Shown here one piece after another: positions 44,188 to 56,614 of a stretch of 64,000 nucleotides of DNA. The stretch comes from Palaemon carinicauda (lineage: Eukaryota > Arthropoda > Malacostraca > Decapoda > Palaemonidae). A model generated the notes under the pieces. It saw only the letters and a program-made list of their open reading frames with translations. It did not search any database and was not told the origin of the DNA. Made by a program: the position numbers and the translations under genes. Position 1 is the stretch's first letter. Every line of letters starts with the position of its first letter. Where the stretch lies: the NCBI RefSeq assembly GCF_036898095.1, contig NC_090766.1, positions 33,683,702 through 33,747,701 on the forward strand. Direction: 5' to 3'.

Positions 44188-47100
44188 CGCCAGAAGCATC
44201 CACCTGCCGCCATCGCTGCCGCAGTTAACCAAAACAAGAATGGTTTCTATATCCTCGATATCATTTCCAAACGTAGACTCATGGTAGACACCGGCGCAAT
44301 GCAGTCAACGTTCCCACCTTCCAAGTCCGACCTAGACCGTGGTCCCGACAAAAACGCTCCCTCACTCATCGCCGCCAACGGATCTCCCATACGGTGCTAT
44401 GGGATCAAGACCCTCAAGATATCTATCATGGGCCGTTCGTATTCTTGGCCCTTCGCTATCGCTGACGTCAATCGCCCCCTCCTCGGTGCGGATTTCCTCG
44501 CCCACCACGGACTCCTCGTCGATGTCGCTAACAAACGTCTCATCGACACAGGAACCTGCCAGTCCCGTGCCCTAGAACACGGCCCTGCAACAATGTCCGT
44601 ATCCGCCGTAACGACGCACCCCTACGCCGACCTCCTACAAGAAAATCTCGAGGTTTTCAAGCCTGAGCTCCGACACTCGCCAGGTTCCCCGTCCAAGCAT
44701 GGGATCTACCACCACATCACGACCACAGGACCTCCCACTCACGCCAAATTCCGCCGCCTCCCGCCCCAGAAACTAAAGGATGCCAAACGTGCCTTCGAGG
44801 ACATGGAACGCATGAGTATCTGTAAGAAAGCATCGAGCCCCTGGGCATCACCCCTACACATGGTAAAAAAGCCGGACGGGTCCTGGAGACCTTGCGGCGA
44901 CTACAGGCGCCCCAACCTCATCACAACGCCCGATCACTACCCGCTGCCCAACATGCAGGACCTAACGAACGTGTTGCACGGCGCGAAGTATTTTACCAAG
45001 ATGGACCTCCTCAAGTCTTATTTCCAGGTCCCCGTATTTCCAGAAGACATCCCGAAAACTGCCATTGTAACACCGTTTGGATCCTACACCTTCGCATACT
45101 CAACCTTCGGTCTACGCAACGCCGGGGCGACCTTCCAACGACTAATGGATAGCATTCTGGGTGACCTACCTTTCTGCGTCTGCTACGTTGACGACATCCT
45201 GATATTCTCGAAAACCAAGGAGGAACACCAGAGGCACGTCCGCACCGTCCTCAAATGCCTACAGGAGAACGGCCTGGTCGTACGTTTCAACAAATGCACG
45301 TTCAGTGCAGAAGGGGTGGATTTTCTTGGTCACGGCGTATCCTCATGCGGGGTAAAACCCATGACAACCAAGGTCGACGCCATCAGAAAGTTCCCGATAC
45401 CTACGACCATCCGCCAACTTCAAAAGTTCCTGGGGATGGTCAATTACTACTGGCGCTTCATCCCCACCATCGCACAAACCCTGTCACCCCTCGACAACGT
45501 CCTGAAAGGAAAAGCAAAAAAACTCGAGCGGGGTTTGCCCCAGCAACAGGCATTCGCCCGGACGAAGGATGCATTCGCGAATGCCACCACCCTGGCTCAT
45601 TTCGACGACAACGCGCCCCTGCGATTAACGACCGGCGCCAGCAACGTCGCCTGTGGGGCTGTGCTGGAGCAACTCGTCGATGGTTCTCCTCAACCGCTGG
45701 CATTCTCCAGCAAGAAATTGAAACCCGCCGAAACAAGATACAGCACCTTCGATAGGGAACTCCTCGCCGTCTACCTCGCCGTCCGCCACTTCAGGCACAT
45801 CTTGGAGGGCACTCCCTTCACAATCGCGACAGACCATCAACCCCTCGTACACGCTTTCACGAAATCGACAGACGCATGGTCCTCCCGACAACAACGTCAT
45901 CTCGCATCAATCGCCGAATTCGGGTGCACCATACGTTACGTCCCAGGAAAGAAAAACCCAGTCGCGGACGCCCTTTCAAGGATTGAAATTGACGCAATCC
46001 ACCTGGGAATCGACTACGCCAATCTCGCAACCGAATAACGCACCGACCGAGAAGCACAGGATCACCTGACGGGGCCATCTACGCTCAAGATAAGTGCGAT
46101 TCCCCTCGGACCAGCAGGAGTAACTATTCTTTGCGACACCAGCACCGGCCGCCCACGTCCCTGGATACCAGCCTCCTGCAGAAGGAAAATATTCGATATC
46201 ATCCATGGACTTTCACACCCCTCAGGACGCACCACTGCTCGCCTTCTGTCTGAAAAGTTCGTCTGGCCAGGGATAAAAAAGGACGCCTGGGAATGGGCGA
46301 AGTCAGGCATCAATTGCCAGTCAAGCAAAGTCAGCCGTCACACCGAATCGGGGGTGGGCGATTTTCCCCAGCCAAAAAGACGTTTCGGTCACATACACAT
46401 CGATGTCGTGGGACCATTGCCCCCTTCTGGATCTGCTCGCTACCTGCTTACGATCATCGATCACTCCACGAGGTGGTTGGAGGCATCGCCGATGACCGAA
46501 GCTATGACTCAAGCATGTGGCGAAGCCCTTTTGTCAAGCTGGGTGAGCAGGTTTGGCGTTCCTGACGACATCATGACACACAGAGGCCCCGCTTTCCTCT
46601 CAGAAATATGGCTCGCTTTGGCGAACCTGATGGGGATGACGCTCCACAGCACCACGGCATACAACCCCGCGGCAAACGGCATGGTCGAAAGAACTCACCG
46701 TGCCCTCAAGGCATCCCTGATGGCGAGCTGCACCGACGGGGACTGGAAATCACGACTTCCTTGGGTACTCCTTGGCCTTCGCACCGCCCCTCGCGCAGAC
46801 GGCGAACCTTTACCCGCCGAAAAGGTTTACGGGGAGGCGCTCGCAGTTCCTGGCGAATTCTTTCCCTCATCAACCGACGACACGCAGCTGGATCACCTAA
46901 GGGACATCGCCAGGAAGTTCAGGCCATGTCTCAAAACTTACCAGGACAGAACCAAGCACTTCAAGCCAAAAAACCTGGATGACTGCGGGTACGTTTTCGT
47001 CCGTGTCGACGCTCATCGACAACCACTAACTAGACCATATCGAGGCCCCTACCGGGTAATTAAGAAGACAACGAAAGCCTTCCTTCTCGACGTCCATGGC

Positions 47101-47379
47101 CAAGAGGACTGGGTCTCAATAGACCGCGTGAAACCAGCGTTTCTCGAAAGAAGCGACACCTCCTCCGCCAGACCTGGCAGATCCAGAGTTCCACCTCAAA
47201 AACAAGGCGCCCAACGAAAGAAAAATCATCAAATGACGACAAGAGGAAGAGATCCTTACGCCGACCACCGGCCCGCCCCTCCGTTCAAAAACAAGAGGAA
47301 CCCTCCGACGCCCGAAAAGATACGAAGATTGATCATCAGCCCTCTACGCCGCCCGATGTCTTGGGGGGGGGGGAGTACT
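44188..47379 (+). pseudogene. Gypsy pol: protease, RT, RNase H, integrase
   Basis: Same frame as gag. Protease: MVDTGAMQSTF (44281). RT: KKPDGSWRPCGDYR (44865), FTKMDLLKSYFQVP, catalytic YVDD (45184-45195). RNase H: the usual TTDAS block reads TTGAS (GGC at 45634-45636), losing a catalytic Asp. TAA at 46036-46038 replaces what is usually Gln (LATEQ). Integrase: zinc finger H-H kept, but the first Cys of CxxC is Gly (46306-46308); DDE residues are Asp in HIDVVGPLPP, His in place of the second Asp (MTHRG, 46579-46581), and Glu in NGMVERTHR. A chromodomain is not seen. The product would be inactive. The 3' end overlaps the G-run near 47363. Confidence 0.93.
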
Positions 47380-47713
47380 TGTAAGGACACCACTCCCTTC
47401 GTCGTCCAGAAAATCAACAAACTGTTTATTTATTTTGAATTCTCCTTTTGCCACACCGTGGTTTCCCATGTATATGTATTCCGCTCTATCAGAGCTACAT
47501 TTTGACATATGTATCATTTCATTACATGTTTCTGTTAACTCATAATTCACATATTTGTAAGTGTAAGAAAACTCATATATTTTGGCGGGCAATTCAATCT
47601 GATTTGGCGCCAGCGCCATCCTACCTTTCCGTCCGCACCTTGTAATATACTCCCAGGCATATTTGAATAAAGTATCAGTTGATCTTGGTGACGCTTGTCT
47701 CACTGTCCTTACA
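47380..47713 (+). repeat. 3' LTR of the Gypsy element
   Basis: Starts TGTAAGGAC and ends GTCCTTACA, with complementary 9-base ends. It is preceded by a G-run polypurine tract (47363-47374). Confidence 0.96.
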
Positions 47714-48149
47714 ATATATTAATAGTGACCCACTCCAGTCACATTCATGTACCGCTTACCAGAACAATGGAATCATGTGTATTTGAGAACGAATCAAGCC
47801 ACGGCGAAGCAGAGCCGATATGAGTAGCAGTTAATAACTATGATTGTGGGCGAGCGACAATAGCGGCCATAAGTTGCAGGCTTGTGGCGGCTGTGGCCCT
47901 TTCTGAACTAGACGAAATTCAGTCATTTACACCTTGCAAAATACTGTATTCTATTAGAATGATATCCTATCATGTTGTTATATCATGGCATTGGTTGGCT
48001 AAGAGATTTTATCTCATATAATTACAATAATCGAATAAAACACAAATCTATGGTGACGTAATTAGGTGTAGGATGAACTTACCGTCCTTAACACAAGTGA
48101 GGTGACATTATATGTAGTATGAATATGGTGACGTCATAGAACAAGTGAT

Positions 48150-49320
48150 TTAAGGCCAATTACGACTAACATCATACGAGAAAACCCATTGCATGATTGC
48201 AGTTTTAATTTCTTTCCTGCATGTCAAGACCAGAGGAAGATACAAATGTTTTTATTTCCCCAGCTAGAAACTTGTCTTTTCATCAGTTACATCATAATCT
48301 GTAGTACAGCAATGAATGGTGGTCGTCTAAGTTTGCTACCTGTGTCCGCTTACGTCACAAGTTCAATTTTATGAATGAATACATATCGCTATCGGTTACA
48401 CGTCTCCATCCATATTCTAAGTAAATCATAATAATTGCGTTATGGAATACTAAAAACCATTGATCATAATGAATTTACAACAAATTAGAGGTGGATTAAC
48501 TGTGTAAGGTCAAGAAAAGTTCGCAATACAAAGTCCTCAGCCTTGTCACACAGCTGATGCATGTAAACACAACAATAATAAAACAGATTATAAGCAATTA
48601 TGATATACTAATTGTGACCCAAGACAGCCACATCCATGTGCTGCTTCCCAGAATAATGGAATAATTTTGATTTGAGAATGAAGCAAGCCACATCGAAGCA
48701 GAGCTGACTTAAGTATCAGTTATGCGCGCTGAACCGAGACTCCTCAACGACCTTCCACTTGATGTCAAGAATAACAAAAATGTGGCAGCTTTCAAGAAAA
48801 ATCTGAAGACTTATCTCTTTGGAAAGTGTTATAATAGTGATCTGAAAACTATTAATCCTGAATACAAATGCTAGCGAATAAATGAAAAGATACAGAGCAA
48901 AATATAAACGGGAAAGAAATTATTTTCACACATCAAGGCCCACCTGAACAGACTCTTAGTGTCTGATGGAGGGCGAGAAATAAACCCCTAAAAGTAAAAG
49001 TAAAAGTAATAACGATGATTGCGGGGCGGCCATTGGTAACAGCAGGTTGTGGCCCTTACTAAGCTATAAACAATTCAGCCAATTACACCTTGCAAAATAT
49101 GGTATTTTATTGGAATTATATCCTTTCATGTCGTTACATCATGGCATTGGTTGGCTAGAAGTTATTATCTTATATAATGAAAATAATCAAACCAAACAAA
49201 TATGGGGTGACGTCATTAAGTGTAGGATGAACTTTCTGTCCTTAGGAATACCACGAGTAGGGTGTCGTCCTATGGAGTAGGATGAACATGATGACGTCAT
49301 AGACAAAGTGATCGGCTTCC
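48150..49320. repeat. About 0.9-kb tandem unit, copy c (split by a non-LTR fragment)
   Basis: Comprises 48150-48736 and 49005-49320. It carries two CRE-like sites (GGTGACGTCATTAAG at 49207 and GATGACGTCATAG at 49289). The array stops at about 49320; the following sequence is unrelated. Confidence 0.72.
48737..49004 (+). mobile_element. nLTR-1 3' fragment
   Basis: A 5'-truncated plus-strand copy: LNDLPLDVKNNKNVAAFKKN to EYKC stop (48752-48872), then the same 3' untranslated region as at 38531-38680 and a tail of three AAAAGT units at 48989-49006. It sits within the CAGTTA/ATAACG site of tandem unit c. Confidence 0.88.
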
Positions 49321-51300
49321 ATTTGCAGTATAGAGCTTAGATGCAAATACCTTTAAAACTATTAACTTAAATTGGAACAGTTCACGCCAATAAGGTCACT
49401 TATCTATTAAATAATCATTTTTTTCCTTTGAGTTTCTGTTTTATATCTTTTTTTATTCAAAAGTCGGACTTGTGTTGATAGACATATGTTTCACATCATC
49501 TAAGTAAGGGCATCGAAAGACAAAGTCCAGTTGGTCTTATATTCAATGATTTATTTCTATCATACCAACCTGCACTGGGTTAATTGGTTTGAGTGAACAG
49601 TTAGAATATTTAGTATAATCAGACCATGTAATTTTACCCCCACGTAATACCATTACTTCAGATATAAATACGTTTTGTGATTAGAATGCGAAGTATAACA
49701 GTAATTTCATGACGTCGATGACGTAATTAGAAAAGCACAAACGTCCTCAACTTATGGAATTTTGTTTGAGCACCGGATCAAATAAACTGAAAATTGTTTT
49801 CAAACTCTTCTGCTCGTGCCTTTATTTAAGTTTCATCCTAAACTTATATTAGTTTCTTATAGGACGTTCCAAATGCTACTCAAATGTTATAGTTTATATT
49901 TCTTCATTCTATTTTTGTACAAAACTTATTTACTTTGTGGAATTTTAATTGAACTCGAGCGTAAATTACATGAAAATCGTATTCAAAACCTCTTTTTATG
50001 AAAGTATAACTTCGGTAGCTCCTATGATGTTTGATTTCATCCTAAACTTGTATATTTTCATAACACTCATTGTGTTTTTACGTGTAGCCGAACTTTTAAA
50101 GATAAAGATTTGGTATTTTCCGAATAATGATTTCTCACTGATTTTTTAATTGATACTAACGAAGCGGCCAAGAGCTGACTGCATTAATATTACTACAACC
50201 TAAGCTATTATATCATTAATTAATTAAAGAAATGAGACTCCAATTACCCGGAATGTAGCGTACTGTGCCTATACAAACCTCAGCAATAGCACAGTTCTGT
50301 TTGTTACTGGTATGCCATTTTAAAATCCCATAAACTTTTAATTCATCATCACCACCATGGGACATTTGAACATATAAGTACTGTACTTGCTTAATTATTT
50401 GTGACATGATACAATGCATGGATAATAAGCCTAGAAAATCAGCGATGAAATACACTAAAAATATGTTGCAGGTTGATTGATATCATTATAGTAGATTCTC
50501 TTAAGTCTCCAGGGGTCACCGAGCGAGAGATTGCAAACTGAAGAGATTATCTGTTCTAATTTGTAGACAACTAAAAATTTAAATAGATTCGTTGGCAATT
50601 AATTACTCAAACAAAATAATCTTTACAGCTTTATGTATTTTTTTTTTTATAATTCAAAACTTATAGAAAATACAAATCCTTTTTATATGGTGACATGGAA
50701 ATATATATGTGAAACACCTAGAGAAGACCTAAAGCTAGATTATAAATTAAGTTTTGATGATCAAAATGCATTTACCCAACCAGATTGTGTCGCCTTTGCA
50801 TCAATATATTTGAAAATGCCTACAGATTTCACTTACCTTAATTAATGGTACCTGCGGAATCTCGAAACTTAAATCACTATTTAAAAATAGTGCCATGCAA
50901 CGGCTGATACTAAATACTTCTCGCCTCGTAAGCCTACTAATATTGGAATTCAACTGATGTTCAAACATAATGTAAAGAAAAATGAACCTGAATAAAGGGT
51001 GACTTTACTAATCCTCGTCAGCCTAATCTAAAAATTCTGGTGATTCATTTAGTATAAAATTCATGTAGTTTTTTCTCATTCTCCATAAGACAGGGAATAA
51101 AATAGTGCAGAAGGATTTAAAAATTGAGAAAATGTAGTCTACGATCAATATTATCAGGAGACAATGAATGAAACAATTCAATAATTATATCAATGTTAAA
51201 TTAATGTTTGTTTTATTAGGCTTGAGGGGAATGCTAAGAAGTGGCACTTGCTCGAGTTATCGGTTAGCAGATTACAGCATTAACTCAACTGAAATTCCTT
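49321..51300. other. AT-rich stretch without recognisable genes
   Basis: I find only short random frames, including a 70-codon frame at 50633 without family resemblance. No RNA gene or clear repeat was identified. Confidence 0.5.
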
Positions 51301-51301
51301 A

Positions 51302-51372
51302 AGGTTGTGGTAGACTATTGGAGACGTCCCTGACTGTCAATCTGTTTGACAGGAGTTCGAGACCGACTCAGT
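51302..51372 (+). repeat. tRNA-derived SINE head (remnant)
   Basis: GGTTGTGGTAGACTATTGG resembles a Pol III A box region, and GGAGTTCGAGACCG matches a B box (GGTTCGANTCC). It is similar in layout to the SINE at 62016 (GTTGTGGTGGCC...; GGTTCTAGTCCC). The tail beyond 51372 does not match. Confidence 0.55.
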
Positions 51373-51992
51373 TATTATTACTAGCGTACACTACCATTCA
51401 AAACTGATGACTAAGTATTTAGATGTTACACACACACAATTCAACCCTTCCCCCTTTCCTAACTACAACATGACAGTTTTGGCAATTCGTGGGAAATTGT
51501 GCTTTCCGAATGTACCTCTCGTGGCACACACCCTCATCAGGGTATGACTACTCCCTTTCCTCCTACAAAGGGACAGGAGACTTGATAGTCATACATCTGG
51601 TAATGACGTTGAGTGTGACAGGAAATAAATCCATACATAAATATACAGCCAGGCACGTTGCTCTCTGTTATAAAGGAGAGATTATTACTAGTCAAGTTAC
51701 AACCTTAGTTGGAAAAGCAGGAGGATATAAGACCAAGGGCTCATACAGGGAAAGTAGAAAGGGGTTAAAATGAACTTTGCAAAGATTCTCAACTGATGAC
51801 CACGGTACAATGAATTCGCTGACCTCACTTTGGAAAGAAATTCAGTTGTAAGGTTTCAATTCATTCTAACATAAATAATCATCTAAATAGACCAGAAATT
51901 CAGTACATATACATGTACACATGGTCATAAAAAGTGTAACTGTAAAATAAGGTAATTGCAAAACCTGCAAGACATTCTTTGGGTATGAAGCT
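51373..51992. other. Mixed repeat debris
   Basis: Contains an old nLTR-3 3' end at 51670-51771 (TTGGAAAAGCAGGAGGATAT, CAAGGGCTCATACAGGGAAA). The remainder shows no gene. Confidence 0.45.
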
Positions 51993-51994
51993 AA

Positions 51995-52071
<77 letters not shown>
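51993..52071. repeat. (TTA)n microsatellite at the nLTR-3 3' tail
   Basis: About 26 TTA units. On the element strand it is the AAT-type tail that ends this non-LTR family, so the microsatellite was seeded by retrotransposition. Confidence 0.95.
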
Positions 52072-52072
<1 letters not shown>

Positions 52073-54020
52073 TAGCCAAGCTACAACCCTAGTTGGAAAA
52101 GCAAGATGCTATAAACCCAAGGGCTCCAATAGGGAAAAATAGCCCAGTGAGGAAAGGAAATAAATAAATGATGAGAATAAATTAACAATAAATCATTCTA
52201 AAAACAGTGACAACGTCAAAACAGATATGTCATATATAAACTATTAACAACGTCAAAAACAGATACAGTATGTCATATATAACCTATAAAAAGACTCATG
52301 TCAGCCTGGTCAACATAAAAACATTTGCTCCAACTTTGAACTTTTGAAGTTCTACTGAGTTAACACGGGATCGAGATCTGGACACTTGGACATGTGTTTC
52401 TTTATCTGTTTATAGACATCCAATTCCGTACTTGCAGGCGTTAACTTCTTATCAAAGCACCGCACTAAAGCTTCAGGCAACATAAGTGTCATGCAAGTTA
52501 AATACATTAATCGTAAAAAATCTGTATTACAAACAGGATAGAATTGTCCAGGGAGATCTGAATGTAAAGGATGGTCAGAGTTATGAAAAATCTTATGCAA
52601 CATGCATAGTGAACTAATTGAACGACGGTGCCAAAGATTAATATCTAGATCAGGAATAAGAAATTTAATAGACCTTAAGTTTCTGTCCAACAAATTAAGA
52701 TGAGAATCAGCAGCTGAACACCAGACAGGAGAACAATACTCAAAACAAGATAGAATGAAAGAATTAAAACACTTCTTCAGAATAGATTGATCACCGAAAA
52801 TCTTAAGAGACTTTCTCAATAAGCCATTTTTTTGTGCAATTGAAGAAGACACAGATCTAATGTGTTTCTCAAAAGTAAATTTGCTGTCGAGAATTACACC
52901 TAAAATTTTAAAAGAGTCATACAAATTTAACGAAACATTATCAATACTGAGATCCATCCTTAACCTACTTACAATCATACTTTGAGTTTTATTAGGATTC
53001 AACTTCATATTAGGATTCAACTTCATACCCCATAATTTGCACCATGCACTAATTTTAGCTAAATCTCTATTAAGGGATTCACCAACCCCAGATCTACATT
53101 CAGGGGATGGAATTGATGCAAAGAGAGTAGCATCATCTGCATATGCAACAAGCTTGTTTTCTAGGCCAAACCACATGTCATGTGTATATAGTATGAAAAG
53201 TAATGGGCCAAGAACACTACCCTGTGGAACACTGGATATCACATTCCTATACTCATTATGGTGCCCATCAACAACAACTCTTTGAGATCTATTACTTAAA
53301 AAAACAATAATAATGCTAAGAAACGACCCACCCACTCCCAACTGTTTGAGTTTGAAAACAAGAGCCTCATGATTAACACGGTCAAAGGCAGCACTAAAAT
53401 CAAGGCCAATCATACGAACTTCCCGACCACAATCAAGGGATTTCTGTACAGCATTGGAGATTGTAAGAATGGCATCACATGCTCCAAGGACTTTACGAAA
53501 ACCAAATTGCAAACTAGGGAATAGATGATTACCTTCAGCAAATCTATCAAGACGTTTTGCCAGAAGAAGTTCAAAAACTTTAGATAATATGGGAGTTATG
53601 GAAATTGGGCTGTAATCAGTAGGACTTGAGCTACCACAAACACATTTACATAGAGATAGAGAAGTAACATTACCAATTCTCCAACAAGTGCTAAAAGCTC
53701 TTCTTCTTGCTAACTTGCGCAAAATAACAGATCATTTTGGAGCTAAGAAATCTGCTGTTTTTATAAAAAAAAACAAAGGAAAAATACCATTTGGGTCTAC
53801 ACCTCCATAAGCATCAAGGTCCATCAACAGAGCTTTAATCTCACGAGATCGAAAAGCTAAACTAGTTAGTTTAGCCTCAGGAAAACAGGAATGAGGAAGT
53901 TCAAGTTTTCCATAACTCTGTTTTACTGTCAAAAATATCAGCCAACAGGGTTGCCTTTTCCTTTGGACAGTGAGTGACTGAGCCATCTGGTTTAAGTAAA
54001 GGAGGAACTGTTGCACCTAC
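51993..54020 (-). pseudogene. Non-LTR retrotransposon nLTR-3, minus copy
   Basis: The 3' end is the (TTA)n tract at 51993-52071, then the conserved 3' UTR (CTACAACCCTAGTTGGAAAA, GGGCTCCAATAGGGAAAAAT). An RT frame of 456 codons follows (52352-53722): ITPILSKVFELLLAKRLD, LDFSAAFDRVNHEALVFKLK, VPQGSVLGPLLFILYTHDMW, catalytic VAYADDATLFAS, and a C-terminal domain with FEYCSPVWCSAADSHLNLLD. The upstream part (DAYGGVDPNGIFPLF) is at 53732-54016 after a frame break. An 18-bp in-frame duplication (MKLNPN twice) is at 52994-53030. 5'-truncated; the clade is probably I/jockey-like, not certain. Confidence 0.9.
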
Positions 54021-54414
54021 ACCAAAGAGTGCAGATTTAAGGGTTAGACAATAAGATGCTAGACAGAAGTAGAAACAGAGGCGCAGTAGAAGACTAAAAT
54101 GTGAATACAGCTAGGGGCCAAAGGATGCTGCAAACAAGTAAAATACCTTTATGTACTATAACTGTAGAAGGGATTGAGGTTAAACTGGGGAGAAACCCTT
54201 GACAAGCCTCTCTCTACACGAAATTGGAGTTGAAACCACACTTTTAACCCTAAAGTTAACAAGGTTGAATAGCATCAGACAAAAAGAAATCTGGAACTAG
54301 TGGAAGTTCAAAGACAAACAAACATACGGATCTAGGGACCGAGAAGATTCCCCTATAGTATTAAAGTGCAGTGATGGCAACCACCAACAGGATCAAATAC
54401 TACAAAATTTTAAC
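54021..54414. other. No gene recognised
   Basis: The stretch between nLTR-3 and the decayed DIRS element shows no coding frame or RNA. Confidence 0.45.
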
Positions 54415-54899
54415 AGTAATTTGTATTTTTCTAAGCTATATTAACCAGTCATTTATATGGGTTCGGTAATTGTTCTGTTACGACCAAATTGAAGAAATAC
54501 CGTGGGCCTGGTGACATTGTATTGTTGCATCAAGTTTCCATTGGCTTGATCTCACTTCGTTCTAGGTCGAGACTTGTGAGGTGAATGCGGCGGAAATATA
54601 AAATGTTTTAGTTATGAAAAATACAAATAACTTTTATAACTTGTACAGGTAGTTTGTTCCTACGAGAATACAAAGTCTTATCATTTATATGGGAGTCTTC
54701 CTTAGGAGGGACAATGTCCTCAGCTATAAAAAAAAAATTATGGTGTCTGACCCTTAACCCAGTATCCGTTCATACTTGGCTCTTCTGTGAGTCAACATCC
54801 AACAAGTTTGGACTTTTGTAAGAGCATTTCCCCATTTACTGGTGAAGATAATGCATATGACCGCAGTGAAGTGCTTACCTACATGTAAGTTATTAATGC

Positions 54900-55850
54900 A
54901 ATGTGGCTACTTTCAAGCGAAGAAAGCGGAGCCCATTCATCCTGCTCTCACACCATAATTATGCTGAAGTACAGTAACTGATGACACAACAAAATGCTAG
55001 CTGTCCTGCTGAGACATAGGTCTTTATATCAGTTGTTGGATGGCTACCACATAACCTAAGGAGGTGTCCACAGGTTGTGGGAGCAATCCTCTAAGACAGT
55101 GAAGGTGGTCTACCTTCTACAAATATCTGCACTGAACACCTGTGTTAGAGTGGTTTTTGCAGAACTCCGTGGTTGCTTCTCATGAAGAATTACTGGCCCT
55201 CATAGACAAAATGAGTGTATGCTTAGTTATTCACTTTTTGTTGCGACCTGTACTTATAACCAAGTTCCCTTTTTGATCACTGAAATGGAAAATGATTTAG
55301 TGCAATTTGCTATTGATTGATGAACTTTGGGTCTTAGCAATAAATTCACGTACAACCGAGAATGACAGACTTTTCTACCGCCTGGAGTGATACCAGATAA
55401 GCTAGGGCAAGGAGGAAAATCACCTTTAAGGTTAGGTCTTTATCTGTCACTGTACAGGGTTCACAGGGTGTCAACTTTAGGGACCTCAGAACCTTCATCA
55501 CACTCCAAAGAAGGGGTTTAATTTCCCAAGGTGGGCAAGACTACTTGAAACTTCTAATCAAAGCAGAGTTCTCACAATGAGGAGAGGTAGATTCCCTTCA
55601 GTCGATAGACCTGGCTCATGGCTGAGCAACATCATTTCATTGCAGTGACAGACAAGTTTCTCTTGCTGTAGTTAACCTAAAAGTTCTGCAATTAGGGGAA
55701 TAGTAGCCGTGAGTGGAACAATATTCCTTCTATAGCATCAATCACAAAAAGTAACCATTTTGCCTGGTAGACCATTGCAGAGCTATCCTGAAAGTTGCTT
55801 CGCAATCTGTTTCAAAAGACCTCTCTTTCCGAGATGCTGGATAACCTCCA
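54900..55850 (-). pseudogene. DIRS tyrosine recombinase remnant, lineage C
   Basis: Recognised by colinearity with B1/B3: GTCTTAGCAATAAATTCACG near 55332 corresponds to B1 near 5206, the catalytic Arg region lies near 55390-55430, and TGCCTGGTAGACC near 55764 is the YQAKW site. There is no open frame. Confidence 0.55.
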
Positions 55851-56614
55851 ACCATGAAAAGATAGGCAGCGAGCTGCTTTGTGAAACTTTTTCATGTACA
55901 GTTGTGGGCAATCTAGAAGTTCTCTCGGAACTTTTGGGGCCACTTTGACACTACTAGCATTACTCATAGGTTTTGCAACATTAGCAATTGTTCAAGACCC
56001 GAGGAATCAGGCAGAACAGGGGGAAAGCGTTATGTACATTTGGTCCCAGGGTTGTTAAAATGCATCTTCTAGTACTGTAGCTGGGTCTAGAGAGTAATAC
56101 AGTACAATGGTAGTTTGTGGTTCAGGTGTATGGCAAACTTATCTATTATTAGGGAACCCCACAAAATAGAGCGCTCACTATTTGACAATTCAAAGACCAC
56201 CGAGCCAACTAGTAGATTGTCTGCTATTACATTTTTCCCCTAGAATGAAATGTGGTGAGAGTTGGACAGCATTCACCAGAGCCAAGTACTGCATCCCTAC
56301 TGCCAATTGACAAGAGGCAAGATATTGAGCTCACTTGCTTGTTGACGTGTAACACCAATGTTGTGTTGTCGCTTATCAACTAAAGTGGAGCAACATTAAG
56401 TACACCGTTTTTAGTTATATAGATATACTATATGCAATGACTTGTCTTCCTGTGACCAAATTCGTGTAATTTGTTCCTGTTGATGATGGATTCCCCATCC
56501 TTGGCAAGAAGCATCTAATAACAGTAGAAAGTCTGGAAGGAGAACCTGTAGAGGTCTGCCAGCTAACAGGTTCGGAGCCTTTGTAGGGTGACGGCCAGAT
56601 CCGTTTTCATTCAT
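55850..56614 (-). pseudogene. DIRS RNase H / methyltransferase-like remnant, lineage C
   Basis: The frame at 56411-56614 reads LQVLLPDFLLLLDASCQGWG and DKSLHI, the start of RNase H (LFSDAS.. with Asp kept). The stretch 56330-56390 corresponds to the YINKQGG / SDNTT block (GTTGTGTTGTCGCT at 56362), and 56140-56200 to the LTLWG segment. Many stops. Confidence 0.6.

Larger units (their letters stand above)
42857..47713 (+). mobile_element. Ty3/Gypsy LTR retrotransposon, CsRn1-like
   Basis: A complete 4.86-kb element with two LTRs (42857-43189 and 47380-47713), a primer-binding site, gag, protease, RT, RNase H and integrase, and a G-rich polypurine tract before the 3' LTR. The flanks read ATAT on both sides, a possible 4-bp target duplication. 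The LTRs differ at about ten positions in 333, so the insertion is not recent. Gag-pol is one frame broken by two stop codons; several catalytic residues are changed. Confidence 0.95.
42426..48149. repeat. About 0.9-kb tandem unit, copy b (split by Gypsy element)
   Basis: The copy consists of 42426-42856 and 47714-48149 (about 868 bp after removing the LTR element). The TGACGTCA site at the end is at 48133. The left and right pieces join in register with copies a and c. Confidence 0.75.

Noticed and set aside
50633..50845. A 70-codon frame (MYFFFYNSKL...) as a small host gene.
   Set aside because: AT-rich, isolated, no motif, no promoter or splice context.
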